A stretch of 64,000 nt of DNA, taken from contig BNBH01000010.1 of NCBI GenBank assembly GCA_014655195.1, forward strand, positions 1 through 64,000, given 5' to 3'. Position numbers and translations under genes: made by a program. Positions within the stretch are counted from its first letter, which is position 1. The number at the start of each line of letters is the position of its first letter. This stretch comes from Streptomyces cellulosae. Lineage in GTDB: Bacteria > Actinomycetota > Actinomycetes > Streptomycetales > Streptomycetaceae. Under the pieces are notes generated by a model that searched no databases, had not been told where the DNA came from, and was given only the letters and a program-made list of their open reading frames with translations. Of this stretch, positions 52,001-59,393 are shown in pieces.

Positions 52001-53403
52001 TCGAGGCGAGCCGCGGTTATGCGGCGGCCGTCGGCCGGGACGGCGACGACGGCGCGTACCTCGTCGTCAAGGGCGCCCCCGAGACGGTGCTGCCCGCCTG
52101 CGCGGACCTGCCCGAGGACGCGGCCGGCGCCGCCCACACCCTCGCCGGTCAGGGACTGCGCGTCCTCGCCGTCGCCCGGCGCCGGTACGAGGGATCCGAC
52201 CCGGAGACCGAGGTGCAGGCCGGCCTCTCCGGACTGGAGCTCGTCGGGTTCGTCGCCCTCGCCGACGTGCCCCGCGAAACCTCGCAGGAACTCCTCACCG
52301 CGCTGCGGGCGTCCGGCATCCTGCCCGTCATGCTCACCGGCGACCACCCGGAGACCGCCCGCGCCATCGCCCTGCAACTGGGCTGGCCCGAGGAGACCCA
52401 GGTGGTCACCGGCGACGACCTGGTCGCCATGGGCCGAGCCGAACGCGTCCGCGCCCTGCACGGCGCCGGCGTCGTCGCCCGTGTCGCGCCCGAGCAGAAG
52501 CTGCACGTCGTGGAGGCCCTCCAGCAGGCCGGGCGGGTGGTCGCGATGGCCGGCGACGGCGCCAACGACGCCGCCGCCATCCGCGCCGCCGACGTGGGCG
52601 TCGGCATCGAGGCCCGCGGCTCCGCCGCCGCCCGCAACGCCGCCGACATCGTCCTCACCGGCGGCGACCTCTCCGTCCTGGTCGACGCCTTCGCCGAGGG
52701 CCGGGCGCTGTGGCGCAGCGTGGCCGACGCGGTGAGCATCCTCATCGGCGGCAACGCCGGCGAGGTCGGCTTCAGCGTGCTCGGCACCCTCCTCGCCGGC
52801 TCCTCGCCGCTCTCCACCCGCCAGCTGCTGCTGGTCAACCTGCTCACCGACATGTTCCCGGCCATGGCCGTGGCGGTGACGCCGAGCAGCGACCCGTCCA
52901 CCGCGGCGCACGCCGCGACCGGCCCGATGGGCCTCGACGTCCTCGGCACGCCGCTGCTGCGCTCCATCCGGCGGCGCGGCGTCACCACCTGCCTGGGCGC
53001 GGTCACCGCGTACCTGATCGGCCGGTTCACCCCCGGCACCGAGCGCCGCTCCACCACCATGGCGCTGTGCGGGGTGGTCGGCGCGCAGCTGGTGCAGACC
53101 CTCTCCGGCCGCCGCCACAGCACCCTGGTGTGGGTGACCGCGCTGGGCTCCGCCGCGGTCCTCGCCGCGCTGGTGCAGACGCCCGGCGTCAGCCACTTCT
53201 TCGGCTGCGTCCCCCTGGGCCCGGTCGCCTGGGCGGGCGTCGCCCTCGCCATCACCCTGTCCGCCCTGGCCCCCCGCCTGGAACGCCTGGCCGTGGTACG
53301 CCGGCTCTACGCCCTGGCGACCCGCCTCACCCGGCGCCTGCTGGACTCGGCCCGCCACACCCGCCACATCCTGCACACGGGCATCGCGCGCCCCGTCGCC
53401 TGA
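49069..53403 (+). CDS. CtpI-like large P-type ATPase with degenerate N-terminal P-domain
   Basis: 1444-residue cation-transporting ATPase, about 600 residues longer than usual. The catalytic half (residues about 620-1430) is complete: TGES near 743, PEGL in the membrane core (VAAVPEGLPL), phosphorylated Asp900 in CFDKTGTLT, LTGDHPE, and MAGDGANDAAAI near 1160. Residues about 395-525 resemble a second, decayed P-domain: GLHVVVTAGSELKDI stands where the TGD motif should be, and the hinge DGxND is replaced by a Pro/Gly-rich stretch. The ion is not clear, as no CPC or heavy-metal cysteine motif is evident. It may be a pump with an inactive regulatory half, like mycobacterial CtpI. Confidence 0.9.
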   Translation: MLALLDVAPLAGAVAGAAAGMARGTVHGVTSVHDTTRRLTHVARNALGADRHWRAGHRVHLALRHPDATAGALAPLARKAAAELLEHPDVVAAYWDEGLARLVVTAVTDAAGDRVAERAVTVAERLGLTEDAGPEPEAETTHPGDPREVRVAAAALLLDAAGVAGALAARSLRLPRSPKAVTALVTLLRENPRFRARLRDRFGGSTMELLLAAANAAAHGAAQSPVSLLLDGLLRAGQLTEATARAAAFESLHDDVCRARRTSVPPSPGVRPPLRVTPAQAYAANAGTGSVAGAVATLLVTHDTGEAAEAVLAGSPKAARYGPAAFNSVLGAELARTGVLVRGGDRLRQLEIADSLVLHADALRNLPPAEDEEPEPYHDPVHPWAEAVLDAARRAGLHVVVTAGSELKDITRLADEVAPADLPFGDAVRALQQDGHIVVSVARVPPGGDPDVADGLPAGDVAIALTDGRSAVPWGADALAPAGLADVWRLLTAIPAARRVGRRSQTLARAGAALSGLLVARGGTPGGRVWQRLTRHAPVNVAAAGALLGGWTEAVRVARAAPPEPRLHVPWHALEPHEAHTLLRHARTEAEPAGLALLGARVRQRAARLAGTRPAAPARWTWEAAGAVRRELDDPLTPVLATGAVASALLGSLVDALLVVGAMDLNAVAGGLQRLRAERALARLAARQQPRARRHLTDRRSVTVDATRLRPGDRIDLVAGDVVPADARLVSAEGLEVDESSLTGESLPVAKDVAATPGAPVARRTCMVFEGTTVVAGRAEALVVDTGDHTEAGRAVALASRTPPPAGVQARLQELTRKALPVTLTGGALVTGLSLLRGSPLRRAVSGGVAVAVAAVPEGLPLVATVAQMAAARRLSRRGVLVRTPRTLEALGRVDTVCFDKTGTLTENRLRLVRAATADGAVLAPDDERAVPVVRMAARACPQEETAEGRKVAHATDEAVLDAAPPDEDWTPAGELAFEASRGYAAAVGRDGDDGAYLVVKGAPETVLPACADLPEDAAGAAHTLAGQGLRVLAVARRRYEGSDPETEVQAGLSGLELVGFVALADVPRETSQELLTALRASGILPVMLTGDHPETARAIALQLGWPEETQVVTGDDLVAMGRAERVRALHGAGVVARVAPEQKLHVVEALQQAGRVVAMAGDGANDAAAIRAADVGVGIEARGSAAARNAADIVLTGGDLSVLVDAFAEGRALWRSVADAVSILIGGNAGEVGFSVLGTLLAGSSPLSTRQLLLVNLLTDMFPAMAVAVTPSSDPSTAAHAATGPMGLDVLGTPLLRSIRRRGVTTCLGAVTAYLIGRFTPGTERRSTTMALCGVVGAQLVQTLSGRRHSTLVWVTALGSAAVLAALVQTPGVSHFFGCVPLGPVAWAGVALAITLSALAPRLERLAVVRRLYALATRLTRRLLDSARHTRHILHTGIARPVA

Positions 53404-53571
53404 CCCGGCCCCGGGCGTCCCGCCGGGATGGCGCCCGTGTCGGCAGAACGGGCGAATCACGCACACACTGGAAGGGCAGGGCGGTTCCGGACACCCCGGC
53501 TCCGCCGACGCAGGCGGGTGCGTGCGCCCGGCGCCGAGGCCCGTCGCTCAGCGAGAAGGGTGAGGATCGGC

Positions 53572-54645
53572 ATGAAGGGTTACGTCTTCCACGGCCCCGG
53601 GCAGTCCGCCTGGGAGGAGGTTCCCGATCCGGAGATCCGGGAGCCCGGCGATGTCATCGTCCGCGTCGACGCCGTCACCATCTGCGGGACTGACCTGCAC
53701 ATCCTCAAGGGCGACGTGCCCGAGGTGCGTCCCGGTACCGTCCTCGGACACGAGGCGGTCGGCGAGGTCGTCGAGACCGGCGCCGACGTCCGCACCGTAC
53801 GGCCCGGCGACCGGGTCCTGGTCTCCTGCATCACCGCGTGCGGCCGCTGCCGCTTCTGCCGCGAGGGCATGTACGGGCAGTGCCGGGGCGGCGGTGGCTG
53901 GATCCTCGGGCACCTCGTCGACGGCACCCAGGCCGAGTACGTCCGCGTGCCGTTCGCCGACCTGTCGGTGTACCCGCTGCCCGGCGCCCTCGCCAACGAG
54001 GACGCGGTGCTGCTGGCGGACATCTTCCCCACCGCCTACGAGGTCGGCGTGCTCAACGGGCGCGTGCGGCCCGGGGACACGGTCGTCGTGGTCGGCGCCG
54101 GACCGGTCGGTCTGGCCGCGATCGCCACGGCCCGGCTGTTCGGCCCCGAGCGTGTGGTCGCGGTGGACCTGGCGGCGTCCCGGCTCCAGGCCGCGAAGGA
54201 GTTCGGCGCCGACGCGGTGGCCGACGCGAGCGAGGGTCCCGAGCAGCTGGTCGAGGACCTCACCGGGGAGCTCGGCGCGGACGTGGTGATCGAGGCGGTC
54301 GGCGTCCCGGAGACCTTCGAACTGTGCACCCGCGTGGTGCGCCCCGGCGGGCGCGTCGCCAACGTCGGCGTGCACGGCACGCCCGCCACGCTGCACCTCG
54401 AGGACCTCTGGATCAAGAACGTCACCATCACCACCGGCCTCGTCGACACGCACTCCACGCCCACCCTGCTGCGGATGGCCGCGGCAGGCCGGCTGCCCAC
54501 CCGCCGTCTGGTCTCCCACACCTTCCCCCTGGACCAGATGCAGGAGGCGTACGAGGTGTTCGCCAACGCCGCCGAGACGGGCGCGCTCAAGGTGGTCCTC
54601 GGCGTGCCGCAGCACGAGGTCGTCCCGGTGCACCCGACGGTCTGA
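53572..54645 (+). CDS. Zinc-dependent alcohol dehydrogenase
   Basis: 357-residue MDR-family dehydrogenase. The catalytic zinc ligands include Cys38 in TICGTDLH and His in LGHEAVGE; the structural zinc site is CGRCRFCREGMYGQC with four cysteines; NAD(P) binding is VVVGAGPVGLAAIATARLFG near residue 173. The overall type is the threonine-dehydrogenase/L-iditol or alcohol group. ATG 53572. It follows the ATPase with a 168-base gap and probably has its own promoter. Related genes in mycobacteria and Streptomyces are expressed in low-oxygen conditions, which fits its neighbours. Confidence 0.94.
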   Translation: MKGYVFHGPGQSAWEEVPDPEIREPGDVIVRVDAVTICGTDLHILKGDVPEVRPGTVLGHEAVGEVVETGADVRTVRPGDRVLVSCITACGRCRFCREGMYGQCRGGGGWILGHLVDGTQAEYVRVPFADLSVYPLPGALANEDAVLLADIFPTAYEVGVLNGRVRPGDTVVVVGAGPVGLAAIATARLFGPERVVAVDLAASRLQAAKEFGADAVADASEGPEQLVEDLTGELGADVVIEAVGVPETFELCTRVVRPGGRVANVGVHGTPATLHLEDLWIKNVTITTGLVDTHSTPTLLRMAAAGRLPTRRLVSHTFPLDQMQEAYEVFANAAETGALKVVLGVPQHEVVPVHPTV

Positions 54646-54750
54646 CCGGAGCAGGGGCGAAAAGGGCCCGTTCCGCCCGTGCGGGCCGGGGGAGAACGGG
54701 CCACCCTGGAGGTGGTGACGCGCGGCACCCGCGCGAGGAGGTGACCTCCC

Positions 54751-55347
54751 ATGGCGACGACGCATGGCGCGAGGCCCACAGTGCCGTGGTGGCGATGGCG
54801 GGACAACCCGCTGTGCCGCCGCAGCGACGTCGCCGAGGCCTGGCTGATGATCGCCACGGTCGTCCTCGCCCTCGTCCTGTCCGGGTTCGCCGGCATCACG
54901 GCGGCCGGGGCGGTCGACGCCTCCCTCGACGACCGCCGCGAACACACCCGCCCGGTCCCGGCCGTGCTGGTCGAGAACGCGCGCGACGCCGCCCCCGCGC
55001 CCGTGTCCGAGAGCGGCGACGGCGGCGTCTGGGCCGGGGTGCGCTGGACCGCCCCCGACGGCACCCGTCACACCGGACGCGCCGAGGTGCCCGCGGACGG
55101 CGAGAAGGGCGACAAGGTCACCGTCCACACCGACGGGAACGGCCGCCTCGTGTCCGCGCCGCCCGAGGGCGCCGAGGCGGGCTTCCAGATCGCCATGGCC
55201 GGCATCACCGTGGCCTTCGTCACGGCGGGCATGGTGCTGCTCGTCGGATGGATCGCCCGGGCCCGGCTGCGGCTGCGCCGCCTCGACCTCTGGGAGGCCG
55301 AATGGCGCCAGGTCGAGCCGACGTGGCGCAAGCGCATGACCGGCTGA
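54751..55347 (+). CDS. Rv1733c-like membrane protein
   Basis: 198-residue protein with two transmembrane helices flanking an extracytoplasmic domain: IATVVLALVLSGFAGITAAGAV (residues about 35-55) and AMAGITVAFVTAGMVLLVGW (about 150-168). The NPLCRRSDVAEAW motif before the first helix matches the Rv1733c family, which in Mycobacterium is part of the dormancy (DosR) regulon. The function is unknown. ATG 54751 follows GAGGTGACC. A GGGC-N7-GCCC dyad lies 90 bases upstream and may be a dormancy-type regulator box, but this is weak. Confidence 0.85.
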   Translation: MATTHGARPTVPWWRWRDNPLCRRSDVAEAWLMIATVVLALVLSGFAGITAAGAVDASLDDRREHTRPVPAVLVENARDAAPAPVSESGDGGVWAGVRWTAPDGTRHTGRAEVPADGEKGDKVTVHTDGNGRLVSAPPEGAEAGFQIAMAGITVAFVTAGMVLLVGWIARARLRLRRLDLWEAEWRQVEPTWRKRMTG

Positions 55348-55398
55348 GCCTCCCCGCGCACCACACAGGGTCGCCATGCGACTTCGTGATCTGCTGAA

Positions 55399-55414
55399 TT
55401 GCAAATTTTCGCAA
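55399..55414. promoter_or_regulatory. AT-rich palindrome upstream of SulP operon
   Basis: TTGCAAATTTTCGCAA is a near-palindrome (12 of 16 positions) in an AT-rich stretch about 50 bases before the GTG start of the SulP gene. ArsR-family regulators commonly bind sites with this layout; an ArsR gene follows two genes downstream. A good candidate operator. Confidence 0.55.
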
Positions 55415-55464
55415 GTGACTACATGCTGGGCCCGTCATACCGTCGCGAGCGAAGCAGAGGGGCC

Positions 55465-57195
55465 GTGTCCGTACCGCTGTCACCGGCCGGGTTCCGGTCC
55501 CGGATCACCTCCCTGCTCCCCACCCGCGCCGACCTCGCCCAGGCCCGCCGCCATCCCCGCCGTGACCTGCTGGCCGGGCTGACCGTCGCGGTCGTCGCCC
55601 TGCCCCTCGCGCTCGGCTTCGGCGTCTCCTCCGGACTCGGCGCGGAGGCCGGACTGGCCACCGCCGTGGTCGCCGGCGCCCTCGCGGCCGTGTTCGGCGG
55701 CTCCAGCCTGCAGGTCTCCGGACCCACCGGCGCGATGACCGTCGTCCTGGTGCCGATCGTCGCCGACCACGGACCCTCCGGCGTCCTCACCGTCGGACTG
55801 ATGGCCGGCGTCATCCTCGTCGGCCTGGCCCTGCTGCGGGCCGGCGGCTCCATGCGCTACGTGCCCGCGCCCGTCGTGGAGGGCTTCACCCTCGGCATCG
55901 CCTGCGTGATCGGGCTCCAGCAGATACCCAACGCCCTCGGCGTGGCCCAGCCGGACGGCGAACGCGTCCTGGAGGTCGCCTGGCACGCGGCCGAGGACTT
56001 CGCCCGCGACCCGCACGGGACCGCCCCCGCACTGGCCGCCGCCGTCGCCGCCGTGATGCTCGTCGGCGCCCGCTGGAAGCCGACCGTCCCCTTCTCCGTC
56101 CTCGCGGTGATCGCCGCCACGGTCGTCGTCGGGACCGCGGGACTCGACGGCGTACGGCCCATCGGCGACCTGCCGGCCGGGCTGCCCGCGCCGTCCCTGT
56201 CGTTCCTGGACCTCGGCGCCCTGGGTGGTCTGCTCGCCCCCGCCCTCGCGGTCGCGGCGCTCGCCGCGCTGGAGTCGCTGCTCTCCGCCTCCGTCGCCGA
56301 CGGCATGACCGTGGGACAGCGGCACGATCCCGACCGGGAGCTGTTCGGCCAGGGCCTCGCCAACATCGCCGCCCCGATGTTCGGCGGTGTCCCCGCCACC
56401 GGCGCGATCGCCCGCACCGCCGTCAACGTCCGCACGGGCGCCACCTCGCGGGCCGCGGCCCTCACCCACGCCGCCGTTCTCGCCGTGATCGTCTTCGCCG
56501 CCGCCCCGCTCGTGTCGCGGATTCCGCTGGCCGCCCTCGCCGGGGTGCTGCTCGCGACCGCCGTGCGCATGGTGGAGGTCGGCTCGCTGCGGGCGATGAC
56601 CCGGGCCACCCGCTCCGACGCGGTGATCCTCGTCCTCACCGCCGTCGCCACGCTCGTCCTCGACCTCGTCCAGGCGGTGATCATCGGCCTGGTCGTCGCC
56701 GGCGTGCTCGCCCTGCGCGCGGTCGCCCGGCAGGCCCGGCTCGCCCCGCTGCCGCTCGACCGAGGCGACCACACCGACGAGGAGCACGAGCTGCTCGCGC
56801 AGCACATCGTGGCCTACCGCATCGACGGCCCGCTGTTCTTCGCCGCCGCCCACCGCTTCCTGCTGGAACTGACCGAGCCGGCCGAGGTCCGCGTGGTCGT
56901 CCTGCGCATGTCCCACGTCAGCGTCGTCGACGCCACCGGCGCGCTGGTCCTCAAGGACGCGGTGACCAAGCTGCGGCGACGCGGCATCGTCGTCATGGTC
57001 TCCGGCGTACGCCCCGGCCACCGCCGCGCCCTAGACTCCGTCGGCGTCCTCGACCTGCTGCGCCACGAGGGGCGGGAGTACGCCACCACTCCCGAGGCGA
57101 TCGAGGCGGCCCGCGCCCACCTGGAGCGCGACGGGGTGCTGCGCACGGCCGACACCCCGGCCGCGGCCCCTGTGCCCACCGGTGACGCGTCATGA
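55465..57195 (+). CDS. SulP-family anion transporter with STAS domain
   Basis: 576-residue SulP permease. About 10-14 membrane helices run from residue 30 to 430 (early helix LLAGLTVAVVALPLALGFGVSSG; family motif VSGPTGAMTVV near residue 80). The C-terminal STAS domain is at about 440-545 (VVVLRMSHVSVVDATGALVL). Substrate may be sulfate, bicarbonate or another small anion. I chose GTG 55465 because the AT-rich operator-like sequence 55399-55414 would otherwise be coding; starts at 55399 and 55423 are alternatives. It is coupled to the next gene by an ATGA. Confidence 0.93.
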   Translation: MSVPLSPAGFRSRITSLLPTRADLAQARRHPRRDLLAGLTVAVVALPLALGFGVSSGLGAEAGLATAVVAGALAAVFGGSSLQVSGPTGAMTVVLVPIVADHGPSGVLTVGLMAGVILVGLALLRAGGSMRYVPAPVVEGFTLGIACVIGLQQIPNALGVAQPDGERVLEVAWHAAEDFARDPHGTAPALAAAVAAVMLVGARWKPTVPFSVLAVIAATVVVGTAGLDGVRPIGDLPAGLPAPSLSFLDLGALGGLLAPALAVAALAALESLLSASVADGMTVGQRHDPDRELFGQGLANIAAPMFGGVPATGAIARTAVNVRTGATSRAAALTHAAVLAVIVFAAAPLVSRIPLAALAGVLLATAVRMVEVGSLRAMTRATRSDAVILVLTAVATLVLDLVQAVIIGLVVAGVLALRAVARQARLAPLPLDRGDHTDEEHELLAQHIVAYRIDGPLFFAAAHRFLLELTEPAEVRVVVLRMSHVSVVDATGALVLKDAVTKLRRRGIVVMVSGVRPGHRRALDSVGVLDLLRHEGREYATTPEAIEAARAHLERDGVLRTADTPAAAPVPTGDAS

Positions 57196-57620
57196 GGCCC
57201 GCGACCGCGCCCGCCGCGCTGCCGCACCGGCATGTGCTCACCGTGCCCGCCGGACCCGGCGCCGTGCGCGTCGCCCGTGAGACCGCCGAGCAGGCCCTGG
57301 CGGAGTGGGGGATCGACGCACGGCACCCGGCGGTCGGACCGGCCCTGCTGATCCTCGGCGAACTCGTCGCCAACACCGTCCGGCACGCCGCCGGCCTCTC
57401 CCCGCAGACCACGGTGTTCTACGCGGCCGGCCCCGACTGCCTGGTGCTCGCCGTGCACGACCGCCACCCCCACCGCCCCGACCTCACCGGACCGTACGCG
57501 GCCGGCCCCGGCGGGCTGGCCACCGTCCTGGAGCTCACCCACGCCCTGGGCGGCACCGCGGTCGTCCGCGGCGACGCCGACGGCCCGGGGAAGAGCGTCT
57601 GGATCACGCTCCCGCTGTGA
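57192..57620 (+). CDS. GHKL ATP-binding protein (anti-sigma-like)
   Basis: 142-residue ATP-binding protein of the SpoIIAB/RsbW type. N-box GELVANTVRHA near residue 58; the following D-box-like HDRHPHRPD near residue 89; G-box region GPGGLATVLELTH near 104 and GKSVWITLP at the end. Such proteins phosphorylate anti-anti-sigma factors. ATG 57192 overlaps the SulP stop (ATGA). Being in an anion-transport operon is unusual, and suggests it responds to the same signal as the transporter or modulates its STAS domain, which is an anti-anti-sigma-like fold. This last idea is inference. Confidence 0.88.
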   Translation: MRPATAPAALPHRHVLTVPAGPGAVRVARETAEQALAEWGIDARHPAVGPALLILGELVANTVRHAAGLSPQTTVFYAAGPDCLVLAVHDRHPHRPDLTGPYAAGPGGLATVLELTHALGGTAVVRGDADGPGKSVWITLPL

Positions 57621-57771
57621 ACGGGCCCGGGACGGCCGGGGAGGGGCGGACACCTGACGAGTTGCTAATGTCGGAAACTGTCGAGGCCGATGGCGGCGAG
57701 CGGACGAGGCGAGGGACCGAGAACCGGGTGAACGGGCCGTACCGCTGCCGCGCCGGAAAGGGGACGGCACG

Positions 57772-58122
57772 ATGAGCACGCCGCTGTACCAGCTGAAGGC
57801 CGAGTTCTTCAAGACGCTGGGCCATCCCGCCCGCATCCGGGTGCTGGAGCTGCTCAGCGAACGCGAGCACTCGGTGGGGGAGATGCTTCCGCACGTGGGC
57901 ATCGAGCCCGCGCACCTCTCCCAGCAGCTGGCGGTGCTGCGCCGGGCGAACCTGGTCGTCGGCCGCAAAGAGGGCTCGACGGTCTACTACTCGCTGACCG
58001 ACCCCCATGTGGCGGAGCTGCTGCGGGTCGCCCGCACCATCCTCTCCGGCGTCCTCTCAGGACAGGCCGAACTCCTCGCCGACCTCCAGGCCACCCAGGG
58101 GGAGACCCGGCCCGTGTCCTAG
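57772..58122 (+). CDS. ArsR-family transcriptional regulator
   Basis: 116-residue winged-helix regulator with FKTLGHPARIRVLELLSE near residue 13, recognition helix PAHLSQQLAVLRRANLVVGRK near residue 45, and wing EGSTVYYSL near 66. There is no ELCVCDL-type cysteine metal site, so it probably senses another signal (redox, sulfur species or a metal through C-terminal residues). ATG 57772 has AAAGGGGAC upstream. It likely controls the SulP-GHKL pair, whose promoter carries a matching AT-rich palindrome. 151 bases separate it from the GHKL gene. Confidence 0.93.
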   Translation: MSTPLYQLKAEFFKTLGHPARIRVLELLSEREHSVGEMLPHVGIEPAHLSQQLAVLRRANLVVGRKEGSTVYYSLTDPHVAELLRVARTILSGVLSGQAELLADLQATQGETRPVS

Positions 58123-58141
58123 CTCAGAGGGCGGCCGGACC

Positions 58142-58780
58142 TCAGGCGCCGTCGCGTCGGCAGTGCAGGAACAGCTGCGGCTCCGGAACGGCCTCCGGAT
58201 GGTTCGGGGAGAACATCGTGCTCTCCTCCCGCTCCACCGTCAGCCCCGCCTCCCGCACCAGCGCGAGCACGTCCTGCGCCGCGAAGCTGGTGACCCGCAC
58301 CGGCTGCCCCATGAACGCACCGTCGAACTCCTCCACGTCCAGCGGCACCGTGGCCAGCACCAGCAGACCGCCCGGCTTCAGCGCGGCCGCCAGCCGGCGC
58401 ACCAGCTCCCGCTGCTCCGCCCGGTTCATCTGCAGCAGCGAGAAGTACACGCAGACCGCGTCGTACGACCCCTCCGGCAGCGGCATCCGCCGGATGTCGT
58501 CGCAGCGGAACTCCGCCTCGGGCACCTGCCGGGAGGCGATCTCCACCATCACGGGGGACACGTCGACGCCCAGCACCTGGTGCCCCGCGCCGGCCAGCGT
58601 GGCGGCCGTGGGCCGTCCGGTGCCGCTGCCGACGTCCAGCACGGTGCTGCCGGGGGAGAGCCGTTCGAGCAGCCAGGCCAGCGACGCCCGGTGTGCCGCG
58701 GAGGACGCGAACGCCTTCTCGTACTCGCTGCCCAGCGCGTCGAACACCGCCGCCGGGGATTCGTGCGCCTCGTCGCCCAC
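58142..58780 (-). CDS. Class I SAM-dependent methyltransferase
   Basis: 212-residue methyltransferase. Motif I is VLDVGSGTGRPTAATL near residue 48, followed by VDVSPVMVEIA (acidic loop), FRCDDIRRMPLPEGSYDAV (motif II) and LKPGGLLVLATVPL (motif III). Small-molecule type. GTG 58780 follows AGGTGG. It converges on the ArsR gene (19 bases between stops). Substrate unknown. Confidence 0.93.
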   Translation of the reverse strand: MGDEAHESPAAVFDALGSEYEKAFASSAAHRASLAWLLERLSPGSTVLDVGSGTGRPTAATLAGAGHQVLGVDVSPVMVEIASRQVPEAEFRCDDIRRMPLPEGSYDAVCVYFSLLQMNRAEQRELVRRLAAALKPGGLLVLATVPLDVEEFDGAFMGQPVRVTSFAAQDVLALVREAGLTVEREESTMFSPNHPEAVPEPQLFLHCRRDGA

Positions 58781-58894
58781 GACACCACCTCGCTTCCCTC
58801 GCCGATGCCGGGCATCGTGCCACCCGTACGCCGCCGTCACAACGGCACCCGGCCGGGCCCGGCTTGCGGACGCGGCGCCCGGCACGGCAGGGTC

Positions 58895-59353
58895 GTGGAC
58901 GTGCCGACCCTGCTGATCGTCCACCACACGCCCTCGCCGAACTGCCAGGCGATGTTCGAAGCCGTCGTCTCCGGCGCCGCCGCCCCCGAGATCGAGGGCG
59001 TCCGGGTGGTGCGCCGCGCCGCGCTGTCCGCGACCGCCGCCGACGTCCTGGACGCCGACGGTTACCTCCTCGGCACCCCCGCCAACCTCGGCTACATGTC
59101 GGGCGCCCTCAAGCATTTCTTCGACCAGGTCTACTACCCCTGCCTGGACACCACGAAGGGCCGCCCCTTCGGCTACTACGTGCACGGCGGGAACGACGTC
59201 ACCGGCGCCCTGCGCGGCATCGAGTCGGTCACCACCGGCCTGGGCTGGCGGCGGGCCGCCGAGGCGGTGACCGTCACGGGCGAGCCCGACAAGGCGGCCC
59301 TGGAGCGCTGCTGGGAGCTGGGCGCCACGATCGCGGCGGGGCTGGCGGACTGA
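58895..59353 (+). CDS. Flavodoxin-like NAD(P)H oxidoreductase
   Basis: 152-residue flavodoxin-fold protein. Phosphate-binding loop HHTPSPNCQAM (residues 10-20), isoalloxazine-binding GTPANLGYMSGALKHFFDQ (region near 58-76) and YYVHGGNDVTGA near 90 are as in WrbA/NADPH-FMN oxidoreductases. It would bind FMN and reduce quinones or act in electron transfer. GTG 58895 or 58901 both possible. It is divergent from the methyltransferase gene. Confidence 0.9.
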   Translation: MDVPTLLIVHHTPSPNCQAMFEAVVSGAAAPEIEGVRVVRRAALSATAADVLDADGYLLGTPANLGYMSGALKHFFDQVYYPCLDTTKGRPFGYYVHGGNDVTGALRGIESVTTGLGWRRAAEAVTVTGEPDKAALERCWELGATIAAGLAD

Positions 59354-59364
59354 CGCCCGCCGGG

Positions 59365-59393
59365 CCCCGCCGGACCACCGCACCCCGGCGGGG
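59365..59393. terminator. Bidirectional terminator
   Basis: CCCCGCCGG (59365-59373) and CCGGCGGGG (59385-59393) form a 9-base perfect stem with an 11-base loop, between the flavodoxin-like stop (59353) and the YihY stop (59394). Confidence 0.8.

Noticed and set aside
48022..53466. A 1814-codon minus-strand frame opposite the P-type ATPase
   Set aside because: It is the antisense shadow of the ATPase gene, whose motifs and start are clear. The protein is Gly/Arg/Ala-rich without any domain.
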